Of a stretch of DNA of 53,429 bases, positions 46,540 through 53,429 are shown piece by piece (position 1 is the first letter of the stretch; every line of letters starts with the position of its first letter). A model generated the notes under the pieces. That model saw nothing but the letters and a program-made list of their open reading frames with translations, had not been told where the DNA came from and ran no database searches. The position numbers and the translations under genes are program-made. This stretch comes from a virus: the IMG/VR virus record IMGVR_UViG_3300046524_000290, positions 1-53,429 of that record. One strand, written 5' to 3'.

Positions 46540-48609
46540 ATGTCCGCACAACAGAAGAACCACCCCTTCGATTTCAAAACTCAATACGGACTTGGCTTCA
46601 GCACTCAGGACGATGAGATCGTTGTCGACTTCTTCTGCGGTGGCGGCGGCGCCGGTACCGGGCTGGAGATGGGCTTGGGTCGCGCGGTGAATGTCGCGAA
46701 GAACCACAGCGCAGCGGCGATCAGCATGCACACCGTGAATCACCCTGGCGCGGTGCATTACACCACCGACGTGTTCGATGGTGATCCAGACACCGAGTGT
46801 GGCGGCAAGGCCGTGGGCTGGTTCCACATGTCGCCGGATTGCACCCATCACAGCCAGGCGGCCGGCGGGCAGCCGCGCAAGCGCGAGATCCGCAACCTGT
46901 CATGGATCGGCCTGAAGTGGGCCGGCAAGAAGAAGCCACGGGTGATCAGCTTGGAGAACGTGAAACAGATACTCCAGTGGGGGCCGCTGATCGCCAAGCG
47001 CTGCAAGACCACCGGCCGCGTCGTGAAGCTGGGCGGCGGTGTCGCCGCACCTGGCGAAGTGGTTCCGGTCAACCAGCAGTTTCTGGTACCGGACCCGGCG
47101 CGTCGCGGGCGGACCTGGGCCGTGTTCGTCGCCGAGCTGCAGCGTTTGGGTTATGCCGTTGAATGGCGAGTGATCAAGGCCTGCGACTTCGGCGCACCAA
47201 CCAGCCGTGAGCGGCTGTTCATGATCGCCCGTTGCGACGGCCGGCCGATTGTCTAGCCCGAGCCGACCCACGCAAAGAACCCGGCCAAGGGACAGCAGAA
47301 ATGGCGCACCGCCGCCGAGTGCATCGACTGGACCATCCCAAGCAAAAGCATCTTCGACCGGGCGAAGCCGCTGGCACCGGCCACCCTGCGCCGAATCGCC
47401 AAGGGCATGAAGAAGTTCGTTATCGATGCCGCCGACCCATTCATTGTGCCGATCGCGAACTGGTCCGGCGAAAGCGTGCAGTCAGCTCATGAGCCGCTGC
47501 GTACCGTGACGTCTTGGCCGCGTGGCGGATCATTCGCCATGGCCAGCCCGATCATTGCGCCAGCAACTCACCAAGGCAGCGACCGGGTCAACGATCCCCA
47601 CGACCCGCTGCCGACGGTCACCTGTGCTAATCGCGGCGAGCTGACGCTAATCAGTCCGGTGATGGTCACCGCTGCGCATGGCGAAGGAAAACCGGGCGGT
47701 GTTCAACGCTGGGGCGACGGCAGCAAGTTTGCCGGCGATCCGCTGGGCACAGTTACTGCGAGCAGCGGGCATTCAGTCGCCGCCGCGCACCTGGTCAAGT
47801 TCCGGTTTGCCGACGAAGGCAAGGTGCTCGACGAGCCGCTGCCGACCATCACCAGCGGGGGCAACTACCAGCGCCCGGCCGGCGCCGCACACGCCATGGG
47901 CATCTCAACGGTGTTCATGGCCCAGATGAATGGTGGGTTCAACACTACGGACGCCAAAAGCATCGAGGACCCGATGACCACGGTGACCAACACCGGCAGC
48001 CAGCAGCAGCTGGTGACCGCGAACCTGGTGCACCTGCGCGGCAACTGCGATGCGCGGGACGCCCGCGACCCGCTGCACACCATCAGCGCAGGCGGCACTC
48101 ACCACGGACTGGTGACCGCCTTCATGGAACGTCAGTTCGGCGCCAGCGTCGGCCAGGGCGTGGACGAACCGGCGCCGACCATCACCGCCGGCGGTGGCGG
48201 CAAAAGCTCGCTGGTCGAGCTGCAACTCTCGCCGGAAGTTGAAGCCGGTGCGCTGCGGGTTGCCGCATTCCTGATCAGCTACTACGGCACGGAGAACATG
48301 AGCGCCGCCGACGCGCCGGCGCCAACCACCACCACCAAGGATCGGTTGGGCCTGGTCACCGTCACCATCAAGGGCGCGCCGTACGTGATCGTCGACATCT
48401 GTCTGCGGATGCTGCAACCAGCCGAGCTGTACAAGGCTCAGGGCTTCCCCGCCGACTACATCATCAGCCACGGCGCCGACGGCAAGCCGTTCACCAAGAC
48501 CCAGCAGGTGCACATGTGCGGCAACAGCGTCAGCCCGCCGCCGATGGCTGCACTGGCACGGGCCAACGATCCGTGGCAAATAAAAGATTCGGTAGGCGTT
48601 GCAGCTTAA
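46540..48609 (+). pseudogene. C5 cytosine DNA methyltransferase interrupted by an in-frame TAG
   Basis: GAGG lies seven bases before the ATG. The full frame encodes 689 residues apart from TAG at codon 239 (47254-47256), where relatives would likely have Trp (TGG) in an IVWPEP context. Motifs present: I (VVDFFCGGGGAGTGLEMG), IV (MSPDCTHHS), VI (ISLENV), VIII (SRERLFMIA) and X (HMCGNSVSPPPM near the C-terminus). Reading continues in frame on both sides, so a single nonsense change explains it. Amber suppression would restore it. Confidence 0.88.
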
Positions 48610-49400
48610 CTCATGACTTTTGGCTCTTCTTCGTCAGTGAACCTATTTTCATATAGCGACCACTGATGAAGTAGATATGCGATCTTGGGATGAGATGCCT
48701 TAGAGGACTTTAGGATATCCTCTTCAACCCTTTTGAATTGATCACTTATTTTCGAGCGTTCTCCCCTAAATCCACGCATATCAACAAAGCAAGAGACGAG
48801 ATCAAAGTAAGGAACTCCATCAAACCCCCGTTTTATGAAGGGTTCCTCAGGAGCGGGTGCTGCGAGTATCAAAGTCTTATTATAGAAATCAAACACCTGA
48901 TCAGAAACAACAACGCGAGGATAAATGGCAGCTTTACTCTCAATCGCGTACGCCTCGTTCATAGCGGGCCCGAATAGAGCACCACCCCGCTTATGAACGA
49001 GCTTTCCGACCGAAACTCCGCCTCGCATCAACATCCCAAGCCCAAAGAAAAATTGAACATTTATAAGCCTTAGGGCGCGAAACAACAAATTGCATGATGC
49101 AGGATTATTGGCTGGTGCAGATATCACAAAGGAGTCTGAAAACTGAGTAACAACTAAGTCGAAATGCTTATCCATGACGTCGACAATCTGATCTCCATGA
49201 TGGTCAGCAGCGCTAATCAAGCCGTTCTCTGATAGGTAAGGCACCGTTCCGTAAACAACCCTCTCTAATTCCGCACCTCTGAATTGCTCAAATAACTCAA
49301 ATAGTGACTCGGCAATCTTCGGCTCTTCAAGAGATTGATCGATTGCGCTTTTGAACCCTAAAAGATCGATAAAGCAAGTAAGCCGATTCTGGTATTCCAT
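48606..49400 (-). CDS. Class III nucleotide cyclase-like protein (264 aa)
   Basis: ATG after AAGGGAAATGT. Motifs in order fit a divergent cyclase homology domain: metal-binding Asp12 (CFIDLLGFKS), a second Asp (QFSDSFVIS, near 89), RGGVSVG (126-132) like RIGIHxG, and ALFGPAMNEAYAIESKAAIY followed by VVVS. The last resembles the GxxVNxAxRLE block. It lacks TM or known sensor domains. It is AT-rich and on the opposite strand to the operon. Pycsar-type cyclases belong to this superfamily; activity is unproven. Confidence 0.6.
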   Translation of the reverse strand: MEYQNRLTCFIDLLGFKSAIDQSLEEPKIAESLFELFEQFRGAELERVVYGTVPYLSENGLISAADHHGDQIVDVMDKHFDLVVTQFSDSFVISAPANNPASCNLLFRALRLINVQFFFGLGMLMRGGVSVGKLVHKRGGALFGPAMNEAYAIESKAAIYPRVVVSDQVFDFYNKTLILAAPAPEEPFIKRGFDGVPYFDLVSCFVDMRGFRGERSKISDQFKRVEEDILKSSKASHPKIAYLLHQWSLYENRFTDEEEPKVMS

Positions 49401-49481
49401 ACATTTCCCTTGAAAAAACTGCACTACGCAGCCTATCTCAACGTCAAGTCAGCCGCTATAGCGGCAAGGACGAGCTCGCCC

Positions 49482-49805
49482 ATGGAAACGATAAAACTGA
49501 TACAGCCGGCCCCGGTAGTTCGCGATGAAAACGGGATGTTCCAGCACCCCGACCTGCCCGACTTCGATGAGGGTGACGGCGACAAGTGCAAGGCCTGGAT
49601 CGCTGAGCAGGGCCTGACTGTGAAGATGGTAAGCCTGGAGTTCGCTGATCCAGCAATTGCCGACCGCTACTTCGAATCACACGATCCGGATTGCAGCTAC
49701 TGGGATCCGGACAAACCAGACGGCGAAGGTTGGTTCTGCCTCGCCATTCACGACACAGATGACGGCCCGGTCTGCTGGTGGGCTCGCCGCGAGGTGACAC
49801 CATGA
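49482..49805 (+). CDS. Hypothetical acidic protein (107 aa)
   Basis: The start METIKLIQP at 49482; a perfect palindrome GCCGCTATAGCGGC (49452-49465) lies just upstream. Very acidic with Trp/Cys pairs (HDPDCSYWDPDKPDGEGWFC; DDGPVCWWARREV). It could mimic DNA or bind metal, but no family is recognised. Overlaps the next short ORF by 4 bp. Confidence 0.62.
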   Translation: METIKLIQPAPVVRDENGMFQHPDLPDFDEGDGDKCKAWIAEQGLTVKMVSLEFADPAIADRYFESHDPDCSYWDPDKPDGEGWFCLAIHDTDDGPVCWWARREVTP

Positions 49806-49858
49806 TCTTCGCCCCGCTCTACATGGCCTACCTGATCTACAGGGGGCCGTGGCGATGA
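49802..49858 (+). CDS. Tiny hydrophobic peptide (18 aa)
   Basis: ATG overlaps the previous stop by 4 bp and its stop overlaps the next ATG by 4 bp. The peptide is MIFAPLYMAYLIYRGPWR. Double coupling suggests at least a translation-linking role. Confidence 0.4.
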   Translation: MIFAPLYMAYLIYRGPWR

Positions 49859-51006
49859 ACAACTACCAGATTCTGGTCGGTGATTGCCTGGAGCTTCTGC
49901 GGCGGATGCCTGACAGCAGCGTCGACAGCGTCGTAACTGACCCGCCGTACGGCCTGTCCTTCATGGGAAAGAAATGGGACTACGACGTGCCGACAACCGA
50001 AGTGTGGGCAGAGTGCTTGCGCGTGCTGAAGCCCGGCGGGCACTTACTCTCCTTCGCCGGTACTCGCACCCAGCACCGCATGGCTGTCCGCATCGAGGAC
50101 GCCGGGTTCGAGATCCGCGACATGATTGCGTGGGTGTATGGCTCCGGCTTCCCGAAGTCGCGCAATCTCAGCGGTTCACACGAGGGCTGGGGCACAGCAT
50201 TGAAGCCGGCGCTTGAGCCAATCACTGTGGCTCGCAAACCATTTTCCAGCTCGGTCGCTGCCAATGTCATAGCGCATGGAACCGGCGCCCTGAATATCGA
50301 TCGATGCCGGGTAACAACTGGAGACGATACGGCTCGGATCAGCAACGGAGCAATCAAGGGAGGTAACTTCGCAGCGGGCGGATCTGCGCCCGGCCCGATC
50401 GCCGGCGGACATTCAGATGGACGCTGGCCCGCCAATCTAATCCACGACGGCAGCGCCGAGGTAGTCGCGCTGTTCCCCGCTCAGGCGGGCGCAGCGGCAC
50501 CGGTGACAGGCAACGAACCGACAGCCAACGGCTTCAGCGGCCAGGTCAAGTACAGCGGGATGCGCGAACGGGTGCCCGGCGCTTTCCACTTTGACAGTGG
50601 GAGCGCTGCCCGCTTTTTCTACTGCGCCAAGACCAGCCGCAAAGATCGAAACGAGGGCCTGCTCAGCTCGGACACTCCCGCTGTCGCCAAGGAAGCAACC
50701 ATGCGCGACTGCGAGACAGCCGAATGGAGTACTCGAAACGGCAACAGCCATCCCACGGTGAAGCCGACTGAACTGATGGCCTACCTGCTGCGCCTGGTGA
50801 CACCGGCCGGCGGCATTGCGCTTGACCCATTCATGGGGAGCGGAAGCACCGGCAAGGCCGCAATGCGCGAAGGCTTTCAGTTCATCGGCTGCGAGATCGA
50901 CGAGCAGTACGCGTCGATCGCACGAGCGCGAATCGAAGACGAAATCACCCGCCAGCAAGAGCAGCAAGCCGAATCCGATCAGCTCGATCTGTTCGGCACC
51001 GCCTAA
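49855..51006 (+). CDS. DNA methyltransferase, N6-adenine/N4-cytosine type (383 aa)
   Basis: Motif IV DPPYG (residues 29-33) comes first and the SAM-binding motif (LDPFMGSGSTGKAA) near residue 325, the beta-class order, with a large target-recognition region between. It is an orphan with no restriction partner nearby. It probably modifies phage DNA against host restriction. Confidence 0.88.
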   Translation: MNNYQILVGDCLELLRRMPDSSVDSVVTDPPYGLSFMGKKWDYDVPTTEVWAECLRVLKPGGHLLSFAGTRTQHRMAVRIEDAGFEIRDMIAWVYGSGFPKSRNLSGSHEGWGTALKPALEPITVARKPFSSSVAANVIAHGTGALNIDRCRVTTGDDTARISNGAIKGGNFAAGGSAPGPIAGGHSDGRWPANLIHDGSAEVVALFPAQAGAAAPVTGNEPTANGFSGQVKYSGMRERVPGAFHFDSGSAARFFYCAKTSRKDRNEGLLSSDTPAVAKEATMRDCETAEWSTRNGNSHPTVKPTELMAYLLRLVTPAGGIALDPFMGSGSTGKAAMREGFQFIGCEIDEQYASIARARIEDEITRQQEQQAESDQLDLFGTA

Positions 51007-51057
51007 CCCCTACCCCAACTCAACAGCCTGCCGGTGTATGGCGGGCGAGGTATTTCC

Positions 51058-51555
51058 ATGTCTGATCAAAAATATCCGCTGCGCGAAGCGGCGATTGACG
51101 CCATTTCCGATATCGCCCAGCACCTGCCGCTCGACTGCCAGATGTTCCTCATTGTCTGCCGGCCCGGCAAGGCAGACTTCGACCTGGTGCTGCCATCGCC
51201 GGAGGCGAATTTGAACAACGCCCTCGACGCGCTGCGCCGCAATGGCCTGAGCATCGACGGCGACAACGCATACAAGCGCGATGTGCTCGACTGTGTGGTC
51301 GGATCACTGGCCCTCGGCGCGCAGAACAACAACCCGCCACCGGCCAGTCATTGGGGGCAGCGCTTCTGGGATATCGGCCGGGAGGAACGCGCGCTGCACG
51401 AAGAGCTGGTCGCGGCGCTGAAGCTCACACGCGAGAACCTGCGTGCCTGCCAGGCAACGATTCACCTTGCAGGTGGATTTGATCCGGCCTACGTCGATGA
51501 CGCCCAGGCCGCAATGGCAGTTGCTGACGCCGCTCTGGCCAAGGCAAACGTATAA
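51058..51555 (+). CDS. Hypothetical protein (165 aa)
   Basis: GAGG lies eight bases before the ATG. N-terminal compact alpha/beta part (AISDIAQHLPLDCQMFLIVC) and helical C-terminus. Lies between the methyltransferase and excisionase. Function unknown. Confidence 0.65.
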   Translation: MSDQKYPLREAAIDAISDIAQHLPLDCQMFLIVCRPGKADFDLVLPSPEANLNNALDALRRNGLSIDGDNAYKRDVLDCVVGSLALGAQNNNPPPASHWGQRFWDIGREERALHEELVAALKLTRENLRACQATIHLAGGFDPAYVDDAQAAMAVADAALAKANV

Positions 51556-51598
51556 CAATCACCACCTTCTGCCGCCAAGCGCGGCATGGAGCCCCCCA

Positions 51599-51811
51599 AT
51601 GAAAAGAGAGTTGATCAAGATCAGTGAGTTCCAGCGCCGGCGCTGGGGCGAGAACGGCACGCCTCCGTGCTCACAGGCAATTCGCAACTACATCCGAAAC
51701 GGCCAGGTGCCCGGCGAGCAGATCGGGAAACTCTGGTACGTTGATTGGACGGCGTTCAGCAGGTCAGGCGGCAATGACCTGGTCGCGATGGTATTGAAAG
51801 GAGCTGCATGA
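51599..51811 (+). CDS. xis: Excisionase, winged-helix Xis-like (70 aa)
   Basis: ATG closely follows GGAGCCCCCCA. The sequence ISEFQRRRWGENGTPPCSQA followed by IRNYIRNGQVPGEQIGKLWY is the phage excisionase pattern. Overlaps the integrase start by 4 bp, so both are made together. It directs the integrase to excise the prophage. Confidence 0.9.
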   Translation: MKRELIKISEFQRRRWGENGTPPCSQAIRNYIRNGQVPGEQIGKLWYVDWTAFSRSGGNDLVAMVLKGAA

Positions 51812-52923
51812 TGGTCCCACGGCCGCGCAATAAGGCGAACAAGAGCCTACCGCAGAACCTGTACTTCGATTCGCGGCGTTCGAGCTATCGCTACCGCCGG
51901 CCCACCGACGGAAAGTGGTTCCAGTTTGGTACCGACCGGATCAAGGCGATTGATGCGGCGAAACAGCTGAATCTGGAGTTTATGCGCGGCGCTGATCTGA
52001 TCGGCGCCGTGATGGGTAGCACATCCGAATTGTTCGCCAGCTTCCTGGACACATACGAGCGCGACGTGCTCCCGCCGCGCGAACTGGCAAAAGGGACCTT
52101 GGGTCTGTATGCCGTGCACTTCCGCCGATTCCGGAAGCAGTTCGAAGGCAAAGCGGTCGACCAGATCACGATCCGCATGATCGCGGAGATGCTGGACGCT
52201 CTCACGCCTCGCACTGCAAACCAGTGTCGCGCCCTGCTGATCGACATTTTCAACCATGCAGCGGCCAAAGGCCTGTGTCCGGACAACCCGGCGGCCAGCA
52301 CCATCAACCGTATCGAGAAGAAGCAGCGCAAGCGCCACACCGTCGAGGGCTTGAAGGCGATACGCGAAAAGGCGCCGGCCTGGCTGCAGAACGCAATCGA
52401 CTTGGCACTCATCACGGCGCAGCGCCGCACCGACATCCTGAATATGCGATTCGATGGCGTTCGGGAAGGTTTTCTTTATGTTGTACAGCAGAAGACGGCC
52501 AAGGCCAGCGACGCAGCGTGGATTCGGTTCAAAGTGACCGAGGAACTCCAGGCAGTGATCAGCCGGTGCCGGGATGACATCGTCTCACCTTACCTGATCC
52601 ACCGCCGGCCCGACCGCAAAAAGCAGAAACAGGCGCAGACGAAGGACCACTGGACGCAGGTCGAAGAACGATATTTGACGCGAGCCTTCAAGGAGGCCCG
52701 GGAAGCGGCGGGTTGTTACAAGGGGTGGAAGGAAGAGGAAATGCCAGGCTTCCACGAAGTGCGGGCACTGTCGCTTCACCTGTACCAGAAAGCCGGCAAA
52801 GACGGGCAGAAGATCGCCGGCCATGCCAGCGAGACCATGACCAAAAACTACCAAAAGGACCACGCCGACATCGTCTGGTCAGAGGCGATACCGGACCTGA
52901 ATATCAGTGAAATCACCGGGTAG
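51808..52923 (+). CDS. int: Tyrosine integrase (371 aa)
   Basis: The N-terminal arm-binding domain (SLPQNLYFDSRRSSYRYRRP) is followed by a core-binding domain. The catalytic domain has Arg206 (TAQRRTDIL), His316-x-x-Arg319 (FHEVRAL), His339 (GHAS) and nucleophile Tyr348 (TKNYQKDH). It sits beside attR and recombines attP with the tRNA-Pro 3' end. Length is near lambda Int (356 aa). Confidence 0.94.
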   Translation: MMVPRPRNKANKSLPQNLYFDSRRSSYRYRRPTDGKWFQFGTDRIKAIDAAKQLNLEFMRGADLIGAVMGSTSELFASFLDTYERDVLPPRELAKGTLGLYAVHFRRFRKQFEGKAVDQITIRMIAEMLDALTPRTANQCRALLIDIFNHAAAKGLCPDNPAASTINRIEKKQRKRHTVEGLKAIREKAPAWLQNAIDLALITAQRRTDILNMRFDGVREGFLYVVQQKTAKASDAAWIRFKVTEELQAVISRCRDDIVSPYLIHRRPDRKKQKQAQTKDHWTQVEERYLTRAFKEAREAAGCYKGWKEEEMPGFHEVRALSLHLYQKAGKDGQKIAGHASETMTKNYQKDHADIVWSEAIPDLNISEITG

Positions 52924-52953
52924 TTTTGCGCCAGTTTTGCGCGGGTTTTGCGC
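52923..52953. repeat. Three GTTTTGCGC direct repeats, candidate integrase arm sites
   Basis: Copies at 52923-52931, 52934-52942 and 52945-52953 are spaced 11 bp, one helical turn. They overlap the int stop codon. A fourth copy lies near attL (716-724), on the other arm of attP. Confidence 0.6.
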
Positions 52954-52959
52954 AGGCAC

Positions 52960-52985
52960 AAAAAAGCCGATCCATCTGATCGGCT
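52960..52985 (-). terminator. Phage-borne terminator now serving tRNA-Pro
   Basis: On the - strand AGCCGATC-AGATG-GATCGGCT is followed by TTTTT. It lies 28 bp beyond the tRNA 3' end and replaces the host terminator displaced to 508-543. In the + direction it could also stop int transcripts, though the T-tract there is weak. Confidence 0.75.
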
Positions 52986-53011
52986 AAAGTGTCTGATTTT
53001 ACTCAGGAATA

Positions 53012-53060
53012 ATGGTCGGGACGGAGTGATTCGAACACTCGACCCCTAGCACCCCATGCT
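53012..53060. repeat. attR: 49-bp repeat within the intact tRNA-Pro
   Basis: Identical to 553-601. The phage carries this 3' part of the tRNA, so insertion restores a whole gene. Confidence 0.92.
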
Positions 53061-53089
53061 AGTGCGCTACCGGACTGCGCTACGCCCCG
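53013..53089 (-). tRNA. tRNA-Pro (anticodon GGG)
   Basis: 77 nt with encoded CCA. Acceptor CGGGGCG pairs with CGTCCCG (one G-T). D-arm TAGCGCAG, anticodon stem CTAGC/GCTAG with loop ATGGGGT (anticodon GGG), and T-loop GTTCGAATC are all intact. The 5' 29 bases are host, the rest phage-derived. Confidence 0.96.
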
Positions 53090-53178
53090 ACTGGTCTTGC
53101 AACTCGTTCTTCATCTCGAAGAACGCTCAAGAATATAGCGCAAGCGTTTGAAAACTGGAAGTATTCAAACGCTGCTTT

Positions 53179-53429
53179 TTATTTCTTGAGAACCACCAGT
53201 ACATCTTCCAATTCGGCAATCATTTGCCGAATCATCTGCTTGTATTGGGTCGTGTCGTCTTTGGCTTCATCGCCGGACAAACGCAGGCGTGCGCCGCCGA
53301 TGGTGAAACCCTGATCGTAAAGGAGCGCGCGGATCTGCCGGATCATCAGCACGTCCTGGCGCTGATAATACCGGCGGTTTCCGCGGCGTTTGACGGGGTT
53401 GAGTTGAGGAAACTCCTGCTCCCAGTAGC
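53179..53429 (-). CDS. MerR-family regulator, C-terminal part (cut by window edge)
   Basis: 82 residues read from the edge: YWEQEFPQLNPVKRRGNRRY, then the dimer helix region ending VLVVLKK. The motif Rxx-RRYY is the wing of a MerR HTH, missing its first helices beyond the window. In pseudomonads this gene lies next to ihfA and upstream of tRNA-Pro, so it is host sequence. Confidence 0.88.
   Translation of the reverse strand, partial: YWEQEFPQLNPVKRRGNRRYYQRQDVLMIRQIRALLYDQGFTIGGARLRLSGDEAKDDTTQYKQMIRQMIAELEDVLVVLKK

Larger units (their letters stand above)
553..53060. mobile_element. Complete lambda-like temperate siphophage prophage integrated in tRNA-Pro(GGG)
   Basis: It is bounded by 49-bp identical direct repeats derived from the tRNA-Pro 3' end. 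Inside are integrase and excisionase next to attR, a CI/Cro immunity region, replication and recombination genes, terminase, head, non-contractile tail and lysis genes in lambda order. The only clearly broken gene is an accessory C5 methyltransferase, so all structural modules look intact and the prophage may be inducible. Tail genes (tape measure, J, K, L, M, I and tail-tube homologues, no sheath) indicate a siphovirus. Confidence 0.93.

Noticed and set aside
47905-48579. 224-aa - strand frame opposite the C5 methyltransferase
   Set aside because: Shadow of the methyltransferase frame; the sense strand carries conserved motifs.

Overview
The window is a complete, lambda-organised temperate siphophage prophage of about 52.5 kb in a Pseudomonas-type chromosome. 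It sits in the 3' end of a proline tRNA gene (anticodon GGG). The host call rests on the tRNA-Pro next to a MerR-type regulator gene, the GC-rich codon use, and phage genes of the kind found in fluorescens-group Pseudomonas prophages. A 49-bp perfect direct repeat (553-601 and 53012-53060) marks attL and attR. The intact tRNA-Pro is at attR, and only its 3' end remains at attL. Host DNA is visible at both edges: the N-terminus of a large, possibly helicase-type protein on the left and the MerR-like gene on the right.

From left to right, positions 602-2737 are an accessory strip on the + strand: small unknown genes, two LexA-type (SOS) boxes and an overlapping toxin-antitoxin-like pair. Positions 2752-28743 are the late region, read on the - strand from terS towards the left. 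It holds terminase, portal, head morphogenesis protein, scaffold, capsid, connectors and tail tube. Next come the gpG/gpGT chaperones with a GGGAAAC -1 slippery site, the tape measure, tail-tip proteins M, L, K, I and J, fibre proteins, endolysin and nested Rz/Rz1. Cargo genes interrupt it: a lipoprotein, a HsdR_N-type nuclease (+), a small acidic protein (+) and a membrane protein (+).

Positions 28802-36607 are the early - strand operon: Cro/YdaS-like repressor, CII-position regulator, Rha-type antirepressor, O-like initiator with internal iterons, DnaC-like loader, NinB, NinG and small genes. The immunity switch at 36620-36694 has three operators spaced exactly 24 bp apart. Its two divergent promoters appear to share one palindromic -35 box, and the cI transcript is predicted to be leaderless. 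Downstream of the SOS-cleavable CI repressor, where lambda has rexAB, lies a cytoplasmic trypsin-like protease gene translationally coupled to a small partner. A secreted-protein gene follows.

From 39541 a strong sigma70 promoter with two more copies of the CI operator drives the long + strand operon. It begins with a leader and an intergenic stretch unusually rich in perfect hairpins. It then encodes a Rad52/Sak-like annealing protein, a Gp157-family protein, many small overlapping genes, a C5 cytosine methyltransferase broken by an in-frame amber codon, an adenine/N4-type methyltransferase, excisionase and integrase. Minus-strand accessory genes interrupt it, including a two-TM protein and a protein with class III nucleotide-cyclase-like motifs.

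The best candidates for undescribed biology are the protease plus small-partner pair at the rexAB position, the cyclase-like gene with the nearby two-TM protein, the hairpin-rich region at 40443-40945, and the nuclease cassette inside the tail operon. Functions were assigned by reading motifs and gene order; no database search was run.
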